Below, one piece after another: positions 1 to 12,800 of a DNA stretch of 64,000 bases. The position numbers and the translations under genes are program-made. This DNA is from Microvelia longipes (Eukaryota; Arthropoda; Insecta; Hemiptera; Veliidae). The stretch lies in assembly GCA_018340805.1 (NCBI GenBank), contig JACMZG010000008.1, forward strand, positions 53,397,904-53,461,903, written 5' to 3'. The notes below the pieces were generated by a model that saw only the letters and a program-made list of their open reading frames with translations, was not told where the DNA came from and did not search any database. Positions within the stretch are counted from its first letter, which is position 1. Every line of letters begins with the position of its first letter.

Positions 1-681
1 CAGGTGCCCTTTTATTAACTTCCTTTAAGATCTCAGAGCTAATCTGGCCACATTGTGGTTGAGCAGTAAAAAACATTTGAGGAAATATAACTGTTTTAAA
101 AAAAGTTTTTGAGATTTTATTCAATTAACTAGCAGTGATGCCTGAGTTCTGTTCAGCAATTTTTTTATCAAAAATATTTTTTTTCATTATTCCTTTGAGT
201 ACTACGAAAAATAGAAGTTGTTATCAGCTGTAACAGCAAGAAAATACTTTGAGATGTTTTTGTATATAAGGCGATTTTTAAGAGGCAGTTTATGATTGCT
301 TGAGACTAAGTTCCTTGTTTTGTTAAGTTCATTAGTAAAAATGATAATCTTTAAATAATTTGTTCTGACTTTGACCAAGAATACAATAATAACTCTTTAC
401 AAATTATGTCATAAATTGAACAATTCTGAGGTAAAATACAACAATTTATACTACATTAGCACATACCTACACCGTTGTGTAATTATAGTGATATTCTTTA
501 CTATATAACAAATAATTATTTATTAATAACCAAAAGTTTCTACTTATTTAATATATATATTAGTTAACAAACAATGCTTTATTCCCATCACTTATTAGTT
601 CTCCGCCCCCCTAACCAAACCAAATAATATAGAAAGTGGGGAAGCAAAGAAGAGATTTTATTATAATAGGAGAGAACAAAC
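1..681. other. sfl intron 6 (partial), no recognisable content
   Basis: This is AT-rich intron sequence downstream of the exon 6 donor. I see no NDST block and no repeat that I recognise. Confidence 0.6.
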
Positions 682-808
682 CTAATAGAAGATCATCTCC
701 TTTATTTTCTTCAGGTGTTCCATGATGAAAGTATTTGCCTGAAAATCCAAGGTTGAATCGAAAACCTGGTACCATACTTCTCATCTGATCTTGTGCAGCT
801 AGTAAAGC
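682..808 (-). CDS. sfl: sfl coding exon 6: N-deacetylase domain (last exon in the window)
   Basis: This exon has 127 bases: 42 codons (residues 338-379) plus one base (G) of the next codon. The acceptor is TTGTATTAAAG ending at 809, weak in pyrimidines. The donor is a non-optimal GTTTGT starting at 681. It reads [20 protein letters not shown], then [20 protein letters not shown], matching the family's conserved NLG(F/Y)SGK(F/Y) and GDD landmarks. In relatives the next residues are the EF-WFPHMW block. I could not find them in bases 1-681, so the next exon lies left of the window. Confidence 0.97.
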
Positions 809-3800
809 CTTTAATACAAAAAACATGAAACCATCCATTAAAACACTGAGGAAAAAAAATAAGAATAAAACGAAAATTATTTTTTTAAGATGGAACCAGG
901 TAATGGAACTAGTTTTGACAAATCAAATTACAGTAAATGAGAATAATCCCTTAGTTGTGTGATCATTAACAGTTATAAAAAAACTGAGATGTAAATTAAA
1001 ACACAAAAGAGATTGTTACCAACTATTGCTGCAAGCTTATGAGACCAGTGAGGGTGAAAGCGTGGGGCCAAGTACCAGGGCTAATAATTTTAGCGGGAGC
1101 TGGTCTAGCCAGCTTTGATGGCCCAGGGCTAAGCTACAACAGAAGTTTAGTAACATAATGCCTGACAGAGAAGGGGAAGGGGCAGTTAAACTATGTAAGG
1201 AAATACCATTCCAAAATTTGGGAACCAAATCTAGATTGGTGCATCCTGGAAAATGCGAGCCGAGGCACAGTGAGAGAAGTGAGGCGGTAGGATAGTCGCA
1301 TGACAGGAAGCCCCCACTACCTCCCACTTAATATAGTAATTATATTTCTATTCTAATATTATACCAATAATTACATTATTAGCACAAAAATGTCTCAATT
1401 TCACATTAAAAATCAAGAATACAACTCACTTTAACATCTTCTCTCCTAAGGCGAGTTCCCCGTTCACCAACAAAGATATCATCAATATCTACAAGAATGT
1501 ATCTTTCCAATGATATAGAGAGCTTTCCATGAGAAAGATATGATAAAGAGTCTAGGAATAGCAATCTATGCAACCAAAACCTCAAACCTGACCCAAAGAA
1601 AACTCTCTGGATCCCATCAAATCCCCCGTGATCCTGAAACAATACATCATAAAAATATAAGACTACATGCATGCCAAATTTCATAACAGTCTAACCATTT
1701 ATCTGAATTTTGTGATTTTTTGAAAATTTTGCAAAATCATTTATAACGGTTAAAGATGTCATAAAAAATTATTTTCTGGAAAGCAGAACTAGACCTAAAA
1801 ATTGATTTTTGTACCAAGTTTCAACTCTCTAGCATAAAAAATGGGAACTACAATATAACAGACACACTGACACAGAAAGAAAACTTAATAAAGAATAATA
1901 GAGCAAAACAAACCAAAGATCAAATAAACCAAAGTTAATTTCGGTTTTATAATTTTCAAGCATAAAAATCTTGATTCTCAAAATAATTGGCAAAATAAAC
2001 TACTCCTAATAATAAATAGTATCTTCACTAAAAAGTATACAATTAAACACTTTCAGTCAATAAAGAAGCAAAAAATACAAAAAAAAAAAAATGTCACAAA
2101 AAAATAAAGCGTGCATAGAACTGTGTAGGTATTTAAATATTTGAGTTTATGTAACTTTCATAGTTTTGTTGTCAAGTCTTGAATTTAATAATCAGATCTA
2201 TTCTTATATTTACAAATAATCTCATAAGCTCATTTCTCCTTTGCCAATTCCGTGAAAGTATATTAGAACTGATAACTGTTATGATAACTATTAATATAAT
2301 AGCATTAAAGTTATTAATTAATATTACATATTTGTTATAATATTTTGTCCATTAGCTCACGGGCCTCTAAAATCTTCCACGGACTTTTCCATGCAGAGTG
2401 GGTCCATGGACCACACTCTGATAACTGTTCTACCTAATGAGTCCTAGTGCCGGCATTTTGTGTCTAATCCACAGAAAAGTTGTTGTTTTACTGAGTTTCA
2501 ACAACTTTAACTAGAAACAACACGTGCCCTACTGCCAGACCAAACTTTCCTGCTCTCAAGACCATAAGACAGAAACATATATATATTTTATACCAGCAAA
2601 TATACTATAAGAGCTAATATTTTATATAAACCTAGTAATATTAATAGCTGCTTTGTGGAGTAATTCAATAAATAAGTAAGTAGTCTTCTCCACTAAACAG
2701 TATATAATTAACATTAATTGGGAGTTAATTTTCTGCCCTAATCAATTTATAACAAGCTAAAATAAATGAAAAGAAAAAAAATATATTAATTTTTTTTAAC
2801 TATTGATTTTGTTTTCTTTTCTTTTATTTTAGCTTCTTATAGACTCATGTGGCAGAAACTTAACTCTCATAACAAAAGAGGTGTTCTCAATAAATGTTAA
2901 TTATATTATTCAGTAGATAGACTACTTACTCATTTATTGAATCACTCCACAAAGCAGCTATTAACATTAATCTTAATAATAGTTCTATCACAACAAGCAT
3001 GTACATTGTCAAGCTAGAAAATGGTAATATTTTAATATAAAACCTTGTCGTCAAATATATAGTTCAATATATAATCAATATTTCAGGGTCTTAATTGATT
3101 TTTAACCACTCTAGTGAATTTAAGTACTTTTATTACCTGAACAACTGTAGGTAAAGGTTTCCTAGCAACTTGAGTGTCTTGATGGGATTCCTCTTGCTCA
3201 GAAGGCCAATCATGGCTATTATTATTAGCAAATGAAATAGGTTCATATGTTGAATGATTAGAAGAGAAAACTGTCCAATCCTCTCCAGGCAGAGGTCCCC
3301 AAACTGTTTCACCTGCTCTAGTAACTCTCAATACTCGAGAACCTCCATTTAGTGCAGCATCCTAAGTTTAAACATTTTTAAATACGGTTATAAGAATAAA
3401 GAATATATTCAGTTAGAGATAAAAAATAATAAAATTATTTCATCAATATTAAAGAAACTGCACAATAACAATATTTTAATTCTTTCTTGGAGCATATTTA
3501 TGTTAAACAGGTTCTGAAGAGAGAGAACCTGATGTTTAGTTATTGTAGAGAGATTCTCCTTATAGAGCTCAAATTAGATATTTTAATAAAACCATTTTAT
3601 AAGAGGTGCATTAAAAAAAAAGAAAGATATTTTATAGATACTATCTCTTATTAAAGCAGTAAATAAATGAACAATTAATTTCCTGCAACTATATCAAAAT
3701 AACAAGCTGACTAAGAAGTTTAAAAACCAGTAATATAGTATATATTAGTATAGTATATATATTATATAAGTATGTCAATTTGATTTTTCACCTTTATTTA

Positions 3801-6800
3801 CATTTGCTCTACTCTTATTTAGAGGATTACAACAGTTAGAATAATCATTTTATATAACACAATTTATCATGGTGCGGGAGACACCTAGGTAATGTAACAA
3901 GCAAAATTCAATGTTTCATCATTCGACATTCTCATCATTGATGGCTCAACATAATATCATGTCCCACATCCTACTCATAAGAGAATGGAGCCTCTATTAT
4001 TGCTAAATTAAAAGGTTTGAAGACAATTGCACTGAACATCGGTTTGAGGAGAGAAAGTGGGGCCTAACTGTGTCGGAGCTCTTCATTTGTCAGTGCACTG
4101 CAGACAAATATAAACGAAGCATAGTAAATTTTTATCTTATAATAAAATTATTGTACAAAGAACACATTTTTCATTCCTTTGTGTCCTTAAGCTTACAAAA
4201 GAAAATGGCACAAATATTCCTACCTAATAAAGTAATATAAGAACTGTTCTGAATTACATTTAATTTCTACTGTTTATAATTTCTACTATTAAAAAAAGAT
4301 TAAAATAAGACAGTTTACAACCAGCATAAGATATTACCTTTAGTCTAAGGTTTGTAGAGATAAAGAGGGGCATGCCTCTGAGCTGGGCTCCTATGAGAGG
4401 TTTCTCTGTTCCCGGCAGAAATCCCACAATACCCACACTGTACTCCCTACAGTACTTGTCCAACAGTTCCCTGTTCCACTTATCCATCTGCAGGTATCTC
4501 TGTAAGTTCTCAAACACAAGAACTCCATACTTGCCCTTGTCTAAATTAGTTAATACAGGTAAAGATTTACTCGCAACTTCAACTTTGTATCTGAAACAAA
4601 TTCAAATAATAATTAAATTCCAATTTCATTAGCTAATTTTATTTAGCCAATATAAAACCATGATTTAAAATTTCAGTTTTTTCAAGACTCTGAAACCTTA
4701 TGGTTTTAGAGTTTTGAAAAAACTGAAATTTCTTGGGAAGTAAAAATACTTGTAAAGAATCAAAATATTAACTAAAGATTTAAAAAGTCAAAATAAATAA
4801 AAGTTACTTTTGTATTATTTTCGCCCTAAAGGTTTTATTGAATTTATGAAATGCATTATTATGCAGTATGAATATAATAATAAAAACTAAAAACAGACAT
4901 TAAAAATAATAATAAAAAAATAAAACAATTAAAATTTTTAATTGAAAGATTTTATTTATACATTAAGAAAAAAATTATTTTAAGACATATGTGCTGAATA
5001 TAAAACATGTATTGAAAATTAGAATTATAAAAAATGCATTAACTCTTAAAAATGCAGTCATATTGACACTAAAACTCAACTCATTAATTATAAGCTCTGC
5101 CGACAACCAAAAAAGTAAACAAATAAAAAGAATAATGTGAACAATAACGCGTTTTATACATCCAGCTGTTGCAACATATTAAACATTATAAGCCCAACAA
5201 AAAAAAAGTTTAAACAAAAGAATGACTACAAAAGTAATCAGAACCAGTTAGGGAGGAATAACATGGAAACTAATCTCACAAAATAATGACCCCGTTTTCA
5301 TATTTTTCAAACTAAGCACGTTTAAATTCAAGCCAGTAACACCATTATATTCCTAATTACAATTCTGTTTGCATAATTCTATTCTTATTATAACTTACTA
5401 TGGTATTTGGTTTGCATAGTTTAACTAAGCTACAAGCTACACTAGGAAATAACCATGGGAAATACTGAATCTTTTAAATCATTAAAAAAGTTTAGCCTTT
5501 TGTGCTTTATGAAGTGATTAATTCAGGTACAAGCGGCGCAGAGTTGAAGGTAGAAAAATATCCATTTAAATATTTTACTAGAAGTGAGACAGTTTTGCTT
5601 TGTTTATATCTCTCTAAAGGCAAGTAAAAATTATGAGTTTATATTTTTTTCCTGTTGTCTCCCAACCATATAATACAAGTTCATAAAAACTCAGTTTTTC
5701 ATACACTCTAGAAAATTGTTATCCCTAGTAAAATACTGTAAATCATCACTGGTAATACTATACTAGCTTTTTTATACTAAGGGAAAAAAGGACACATCTC
5801 TCAAAGTATTTCAAGGATATAGCGAGAGGATGACAATGAATATAAAAAACTAAAGTACGTCCTGTTTAGTGATAAATAGGAGCAAGTTACAAAACTGTTG
5901 AAAAGCTATATTTTACTGGAAGGTTTTTTAGTTAGGTTCATATAAAGCAGGAGGAAGGTTTAATTACGTGCAAGGTGTTCGCAAAACTTTCCCTTCAAAC
6001 AATAACAAATTAACAACTGGTCCAAACTTTATCAATGAAGAAAATATTTTTACTTGTGGGAAATCTTTAGACTATAACTCAACAACTCCAAGCAGGGTGG
6101 AAATACCCCTGTGGTTAGGACTCCTTGACAGATGACTAGACCCTCTTTCTTTTCTACAACTCTCAAACCTACATAGGAGTTAACAAATCTTACAACACTT
6201 AGCCAAGGCTGACTAAGAAAACATAATACTCAAGAAACCCCTTTCAAAAACAGATGCTGGGAAATAAAGAAACAATAAAAATACAACTAATAAATCAAAT
6301 TTTGGAAAACTATTCAATAACATTATATTAAAAGAAGCAACCTTTAAAACTTGTTTTAAACATAAAATATAAATAATCCCTGAAACACTTAATAATTGAA
6401 CAATAGCAAATTATATTAATTTCCCAAAATGATTTCATTTTATTCTCGGGTCAAAAAATAAAAGTACTTATAATAGGAGAGTATAGAGAGAGAGAGAGTG
6501 AGCATTATTGCTCACTTCTATTTAAATCAAAGCCAGAAAAAAAGCTTTACTTCTACAGCATAAGAGACTCTGTAGATTTTAAAATGTAAATTTTCTGTAA
6601 ATTAGCTAATGTGACATATTTTCCTTTGTAGGTTTTTGCTTTTAGCTTAAAAAATGTATGAAATGTTAAATCTTAATCTAAAGTATAAATGATACCCTAC
6701 TTTTATTTTACTGCTTACTACACCAGAGAAACCTAATAGGACCAATTTTTATTGAAATAAAATGCCAGCTTTATTAACCACTTTGAGCATTGTGCATGTT

Positions 6801-9800
6801 TAAAAATACCATTTAAAAATTGCAGTTCCATCAGGGTGGAATCCCTGAAGCACCAAAATGCTCTAAAACAGAAATTTTTTATACATTATCTATTTATTTG
6901 GTCTTCATTTCTGAAGTTGAATTAATAAATTATATTTATTTATTCGTGGTATTAATGCATGTATTTGCACTAGTTATAAAGCATTTTTTTAATTTTGCCC
7001 TGTGTTTCTAGTGCTCATAATGATGAGCAAAACAATGATTTTTAAAATAGATGTTTCAAAAAATATATTTTTGTACAATTTATGTCTTTTATCTTTTAAG
7101 TTTAATTTTTCTTAGACAAAATCATCCAGAGGGTTGCTTTGTTCATTTAGCAAATTTTCAATTGGGAATGGTGCATACGAGGGAGATTGCATGAAAAAGG
7201 ATAAAGGGGGAATATGATCACCTCAATTTTTTCCTTAATCCAAAACATAAATTTCTACATCCTTCAATATTCTAAGAGCTAAAAAACAGAATGCTATAAC
7301 AATTTTCACACAAGTAAAAGAACTAAGGAAAAATAATTGAGTTTTACATGTTTATTCTATGTAACAAATGAAAAATGAAATTAATTTTCCAGATAAAACT
7401 TGGAAAACAAGTTTCTATTATTAAGTTAAAAGAAATATAACTTTGTATTCTTGAACTTTTTCAGGTTCCTCCGGACAACAAACAACGCTAAACTTTATCT
7501 ACAAAAAATAACTTTACAAATAATATTTCTACACAACATTTATTTTATTGTAAGGGATAGGTTTACTTTAAGGGCAAAAATCAATACCTGGGCTTCTACC
7601 TTTAAAAATGTAATAAACGATCAAAAAATTCTCTAAAGACCAGTTATGATATTTTATTATTATAACCTTTTTTGTTTAATTTTTAAAAAATAAAAAATGC
7701 CATTTGATTTAAATTTTAGAATGAATAAAAGAGCGCAAATGTTTTATTTAAACTAATAAACACAAATTTATTACAGTTCAGTTTATTTTTTATAGAGGTC
7801 ATAAATATTTTATTGCAGTTTATTGCACCTGTTATTTTTATAGTTTTGGTTTATATAATTGTTAAATAAATAAATAATTATAAATAATAGAAAATCTGGA
7901 AAACTGATTTGGATAAACATAATCATATAATAGACAATAGAAATATATATTTATTAGAAACAACCCCTGAGTAATATTAGTGTGAATTTAGGAATTTACA
8001 AAAATAAAAGTTCCAAACAACTTTGGGACCATACCAAATATACATAATTATCAACCATGGCCATAAAGATCTTATTGTTGTTTGGATCAACATGTCTTTA
8101 AGAAAAAAGTTTCTTTTCAATGGTACATATTAAGATCAAAGTAAGGAACCGCCTGAACATTGAATCTTCACATCAAATTGATAAACTAGGTGAAAGTATA
8201 ACCACAAAAGTCTTACTAGTTGTAATGTTTTTGTATTTTTTTAATATAAAAAAAATTTAAATAATCTAAATAAAAAGTTTCAATTTGTTAATAATAATTT
8301 CAAAAGTTGGTAATTTCTTTAAATAAAAATTGAGTTACAACAAATACTGGTTGTATTGTTCTATCCAATAAAACCGAGGAGGGGTGGGGAACCCTCAACC
8401 CTTGGGTGTGGGCAACATGACTTTTCAGGGGGGCTGAGGTAGCTAAATAGTTAAGAACCAGCGCCTATAGCAAGACATCAGAAAATTGACTGCTGGAAAA
8501 GTAGGAATGATAATGCCAACTTAGAAATGGTACTTTATTAAATATAATCAACTTGAATTTATTTACAAACTATTGATTAAAAAACTAATAACTAACTATC
8601 ATATAAAAAAATACTGAGAAATAAGAAAAAAATGAAAAAAGAGGTATTAAAACAAAGTTTAAATCAATAGAAATTTGATAGAAGTCAAAGGTTATTAATG
8701 TAGGTCAACATATTATAAATTATGCATAATTTCCAGCTATATTATATTACAATATTACAGCATTATCTTTGCAACCCCACACCCCCACACAAAGGAGTCT
8801 TTATTCCACCCCCTCTGCTTTGATTTATCTCAATTATAAACAAATTAAACTGAATATTATATTTAAACACCAAATTTAATTACAAATTTATTTGAAACGT
8901 TTTAGCAACTCAAAGAAAATAAAACTTATGATATTGCGGGGGATATCATTAGTTATCAGGGATTGTAAGGGGATGGGTCTCCTAATTTGGTTAATTAACT
9001 TAAAATACACGTTTTCAACTGATAAAATTAGGTAAAGAGAGTAATTAATTTTATTAATGTTGTTAGTTAATTTATAAAAGGTCAGAATGTTACTTATTTT
9101 AACATTTAAAGGAAAGCAAACTTACCAACCGTGGGTGAGAAATCTTTGGTATTAATATTAGCCATTAGCCCAAAATAGAGGTTAGCTGAAACCTAACTCT
9201 TTTACCAAACTCTAAATGAGATGACTATAAATTTTTGATTAATATTTCAAATAAGCTATATAAACAAATTATAAGTAATCAATTTATTATTTAAGTTAAT
9301 AATAATTTAATTTATTTCCCTTCAGACATAAAATAATTAACAGAGCTAAACTAAATTTAATGTTTAATGACTAACATAGTATAGTCTGACGCAGTCATAC
9401 ACAAGTGGAGCATTTAGATACTCCCATATTAAATTTAAAATTTAAGGTCAGAACATGGTGGAAGACCTTTGAAAATGGTTTCTTTCTCCAATAAGTCGAA
9501 TCTGGAGAGTTCAGATTTACTATTATTTTTTTACCTAAACCTATTATCCAAAATGGTAATAGTGTTACCACTTATGGTAACCTTCAAAAGTTACGCTATG
9601 ACAGGTAATGAAATAGACAGCATTTAATCTTAAGAAATTGTATACGAACTTAACTAAAATTTACTATTCATTTTACATTTACACTTTCATACATTATAAA
9701 AGCCATAATTTGACCATAAATAATAGATTTATAAGGGGATTCAAAATGCTTGAGGAGCCTAAGGTGTGTTAGGCTTTACATATTCTCAGCTAACAATGAC

Positions 9801-12800
9801 TGCCTGTTTTGGCCAGGGTTTGAATCCTGGTCAGGACAGTATGTATTTCACTTGCTTTGGCAGCACATAGTGAGCTAACACTGTTTTAACCTATAAGGGA
9901 GTTACTGAGGCCCTAGTTGAGTTGGCTATTTACTATGTTTTGAATAAGTTATTTCTATCTCTTTCAGCAATTTAACAATTATTCCAATGTCCACGGCCAC
10001 ATTTCAACATTAACTTTAGGATTTAATGTTAGGGCATATGAAATGTGTAATTCAGTATAATTCCACATCCTAGAAGCTTAATGCTCAAAAGCAAAGCTTT
10101 ATTAATTAAATCCAATGTACAGAACAATGATTTTTAAACAATACTTTACAACCACAGATGAGGAATGGTAAAAATAAGAGAAATTAAATTGAATCCAATT
10201 TTCGTTTAACATTATTTAATCCTAACAAAATTAGTAAATGGTAAAGATAACATCTTTAGAGAAAACATAAAGTATAAAGGAAGCAAAAGATAAGTTAAAT
10301 AAGATAATTACATCTTAGATTTGCCTCATAGGATAGATCCTTTATGTACCTTGCTCAGGTCTAACAATAAAGACAAAGTTAGTCCTGTAAAGAAAACCTT
10401 CCAGCGACGGAGTTTTACTTTGAACTATCTTCACGATGAATCCCCTTTCCTCCCTTTAACTTAATAGAGTTAAAGGGAAAGAGCCACAAAGCTTATCAAA
10501 TTAATTAAATGTTTTGAAAAAAGAAAAGAACGTTATAAAGATAGTGCACAGAAGAATTTCTTTTTATAATGGATTTGTTAAAATCAAGAAAAATGGGAAT
10601 TAAAAAGTCTTCAGATAAAACCCTAAGATTGGTATCTGAGTTGCTTGTCATTTACAGATTTATTTTACTTACATTTCTTCTTTCTCTAGATTTTATGCAA
10701 TTATTTAAAATATAATTTTACTTAAGTATTAGAGAAAAGAAACATTAACTTAACTTAAAACTTGACTTTTAAAACTTAACTTATCTTAATCATAAAAAAA
10801 ATAATTAGGATAGTAGAATTCCTCTTTTTTCAAGAGGAACTCAATAATTTTAGATTGAAAATTTGAAAATTAATAAATACAGTAAATGACTGATATTCAA
10901 TTTTTGAATTGAATCATATTTAAAATCATTACGAAGATAAATTCAAGAGTTGTAGAGTAAAGAGAAACCATTAGTGATCTCGGCAGTTTTCTTAAAAAAA
11001 ATTTAAAAAATATTTGAAACTGTGCAAAATAAGTCAAACTTCTACAGGTCAGGCTCTCTGACACAACTTATTAATTATAAAAATACTAGCAATACCCAAG
11101 CTTTGCACAAAATTTTATTTTTGCAAAAATTTTATTTATTAAACAACAAATTTTTAATTTTCCCAATAACAAATATTAGAAGTTGTTAAGAGTTCAGTCA
11201 TGATCAGTCGATTGATTAGATTCTAAGCTGTGAGCACACAAAATTTTGTTGACACTACGCCTTTTATTTTAAGACCAAAACACTATGAATCAATTAGATT
11301 TTGATTATTAAGCATCTAAACCTTTTTTTTACACTTATCTCCTATTGTTATTTGTGAAGGCATTTCGATGAGACATATAATGAGGTTAATATGGCCATCC
11401 ATTGATAAGATTTCAATCTGTAAGCACTTAAAATTTTGTGTTGTACTAAACCCATATTATTTTCAAATGGATCCTGATGAGACTTAAAAGGTGACGACTT
11501 AGACCTATGAGCTCAAAAAAAGATTTTTTACACTAATCCCCTGCTGTTATTTTAGATCTGATCAAGATCTGACATAGTTTATTACTCCTTCTGATATATG
11601 ATTAATCTAAGTTTAAACTTTGGTCTAGATCCTTTTAGTAGTTTTTGAGTAATGAGAAACCAAAATTTACTACTTATTTCTTATATAGATTACACAAAAT
11701 ATTTGAGAACACAGAAAAAAATCTCACACATTTGAGACAATGCAAAGCAGAGTGTTGGTTAGATCAATCTGAAATTGACACCACTAAATGTAATATGGGG
11801 GAAAAGTCAAAGACTAAAAAAATGTTATGATAAAAATCAGATATCAAGGTATTGATGCATAGCCAGGAAAAATAGAGGAAAAATGTTTAACCAAAAAAGA
11901 AAAAGAATAAAAAAACAATTTACAACTCAGGATAAGAGAAGCTTTCAACATCAAAAACCAAAAGAATCTCGTTTTAAACCTGAAATAGAAGCCAAGAATT
12001 TCTTTCCTTTTTTATATTTTGAATCAAAATTCCTTTGTACTTTGAAATGAAATTCTATAGAGCAAAATTCACTAATGAGTTTGGTTGTAGATGGATTGAT
12101 TTATGTATTTTTATAACAAAATGTATACTTTTATGTATATATTTATAAGAAGTTCACACAGTAACTAATAACAAAAAATTAAAGAAAAAAGTTATGAAAT
12201 ACATTTAGAAATATTGGTTTTTATTGTTATTGTCATTATTAATACTTATTTGGTTTAGTTAAGAAATTTAAGAAATGTTCAAAATATAGGAAAAAGGCAC
12301 AGTGGCATAAGCCATCTGGATTTATAAGACATCTTCTTATCAGTGGTAATAAAAATTATACAACTTAATTTAAAAATAAATAAAAAAGCACATTTAAGAA
12401 ATTACTTCCAAAACCTAAACTTTGAAAAAATAGAGCAGCCAGTGACCCATGGCCAAATATTTTAAATTTTACCTCCAGCTAGATCAGCTGGTTCAGGCTG
12501 TTTGGTTCCGAGTGGCAATCTCCATAAGAAAAACATTTGTTTCACTTGCTTTGGCAGGACATAGTGAATCAATAGTGTTTTACTACAATGAGGGAGTTAG
12601 TAAAAATGCCCTGAAGAAGTTGCCAACCCACTAGGAAATATTGTCTTTAAGCATATGAGTTTGGAATTCCCTATAATAAGGTAAAATAGAAGTAAGTAAG
12701 GTATTTTTTTAAGTAAGTATAAAAATACTTACTTAATTCTATTATGTACAAGGAGCTCAGCAATGTCTCTTCCAAGTCTTGAGTAAGTTGTCTCCACAAA

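Noticed and set aside
1037..1327. 96-codon minus-strand frame in sfl intron 5
   Set aside because: It is not in NDST, exons 5 and 6 join perfectly without it, and it is probably repeat-derived.
9790..9840. A functional tRNA gene
   Set aside because: Only a T-arm/B-box-like part is visible. Acceptor, D-arm and anticodon arms do not fold by eye, and the body recurs as a repeat.
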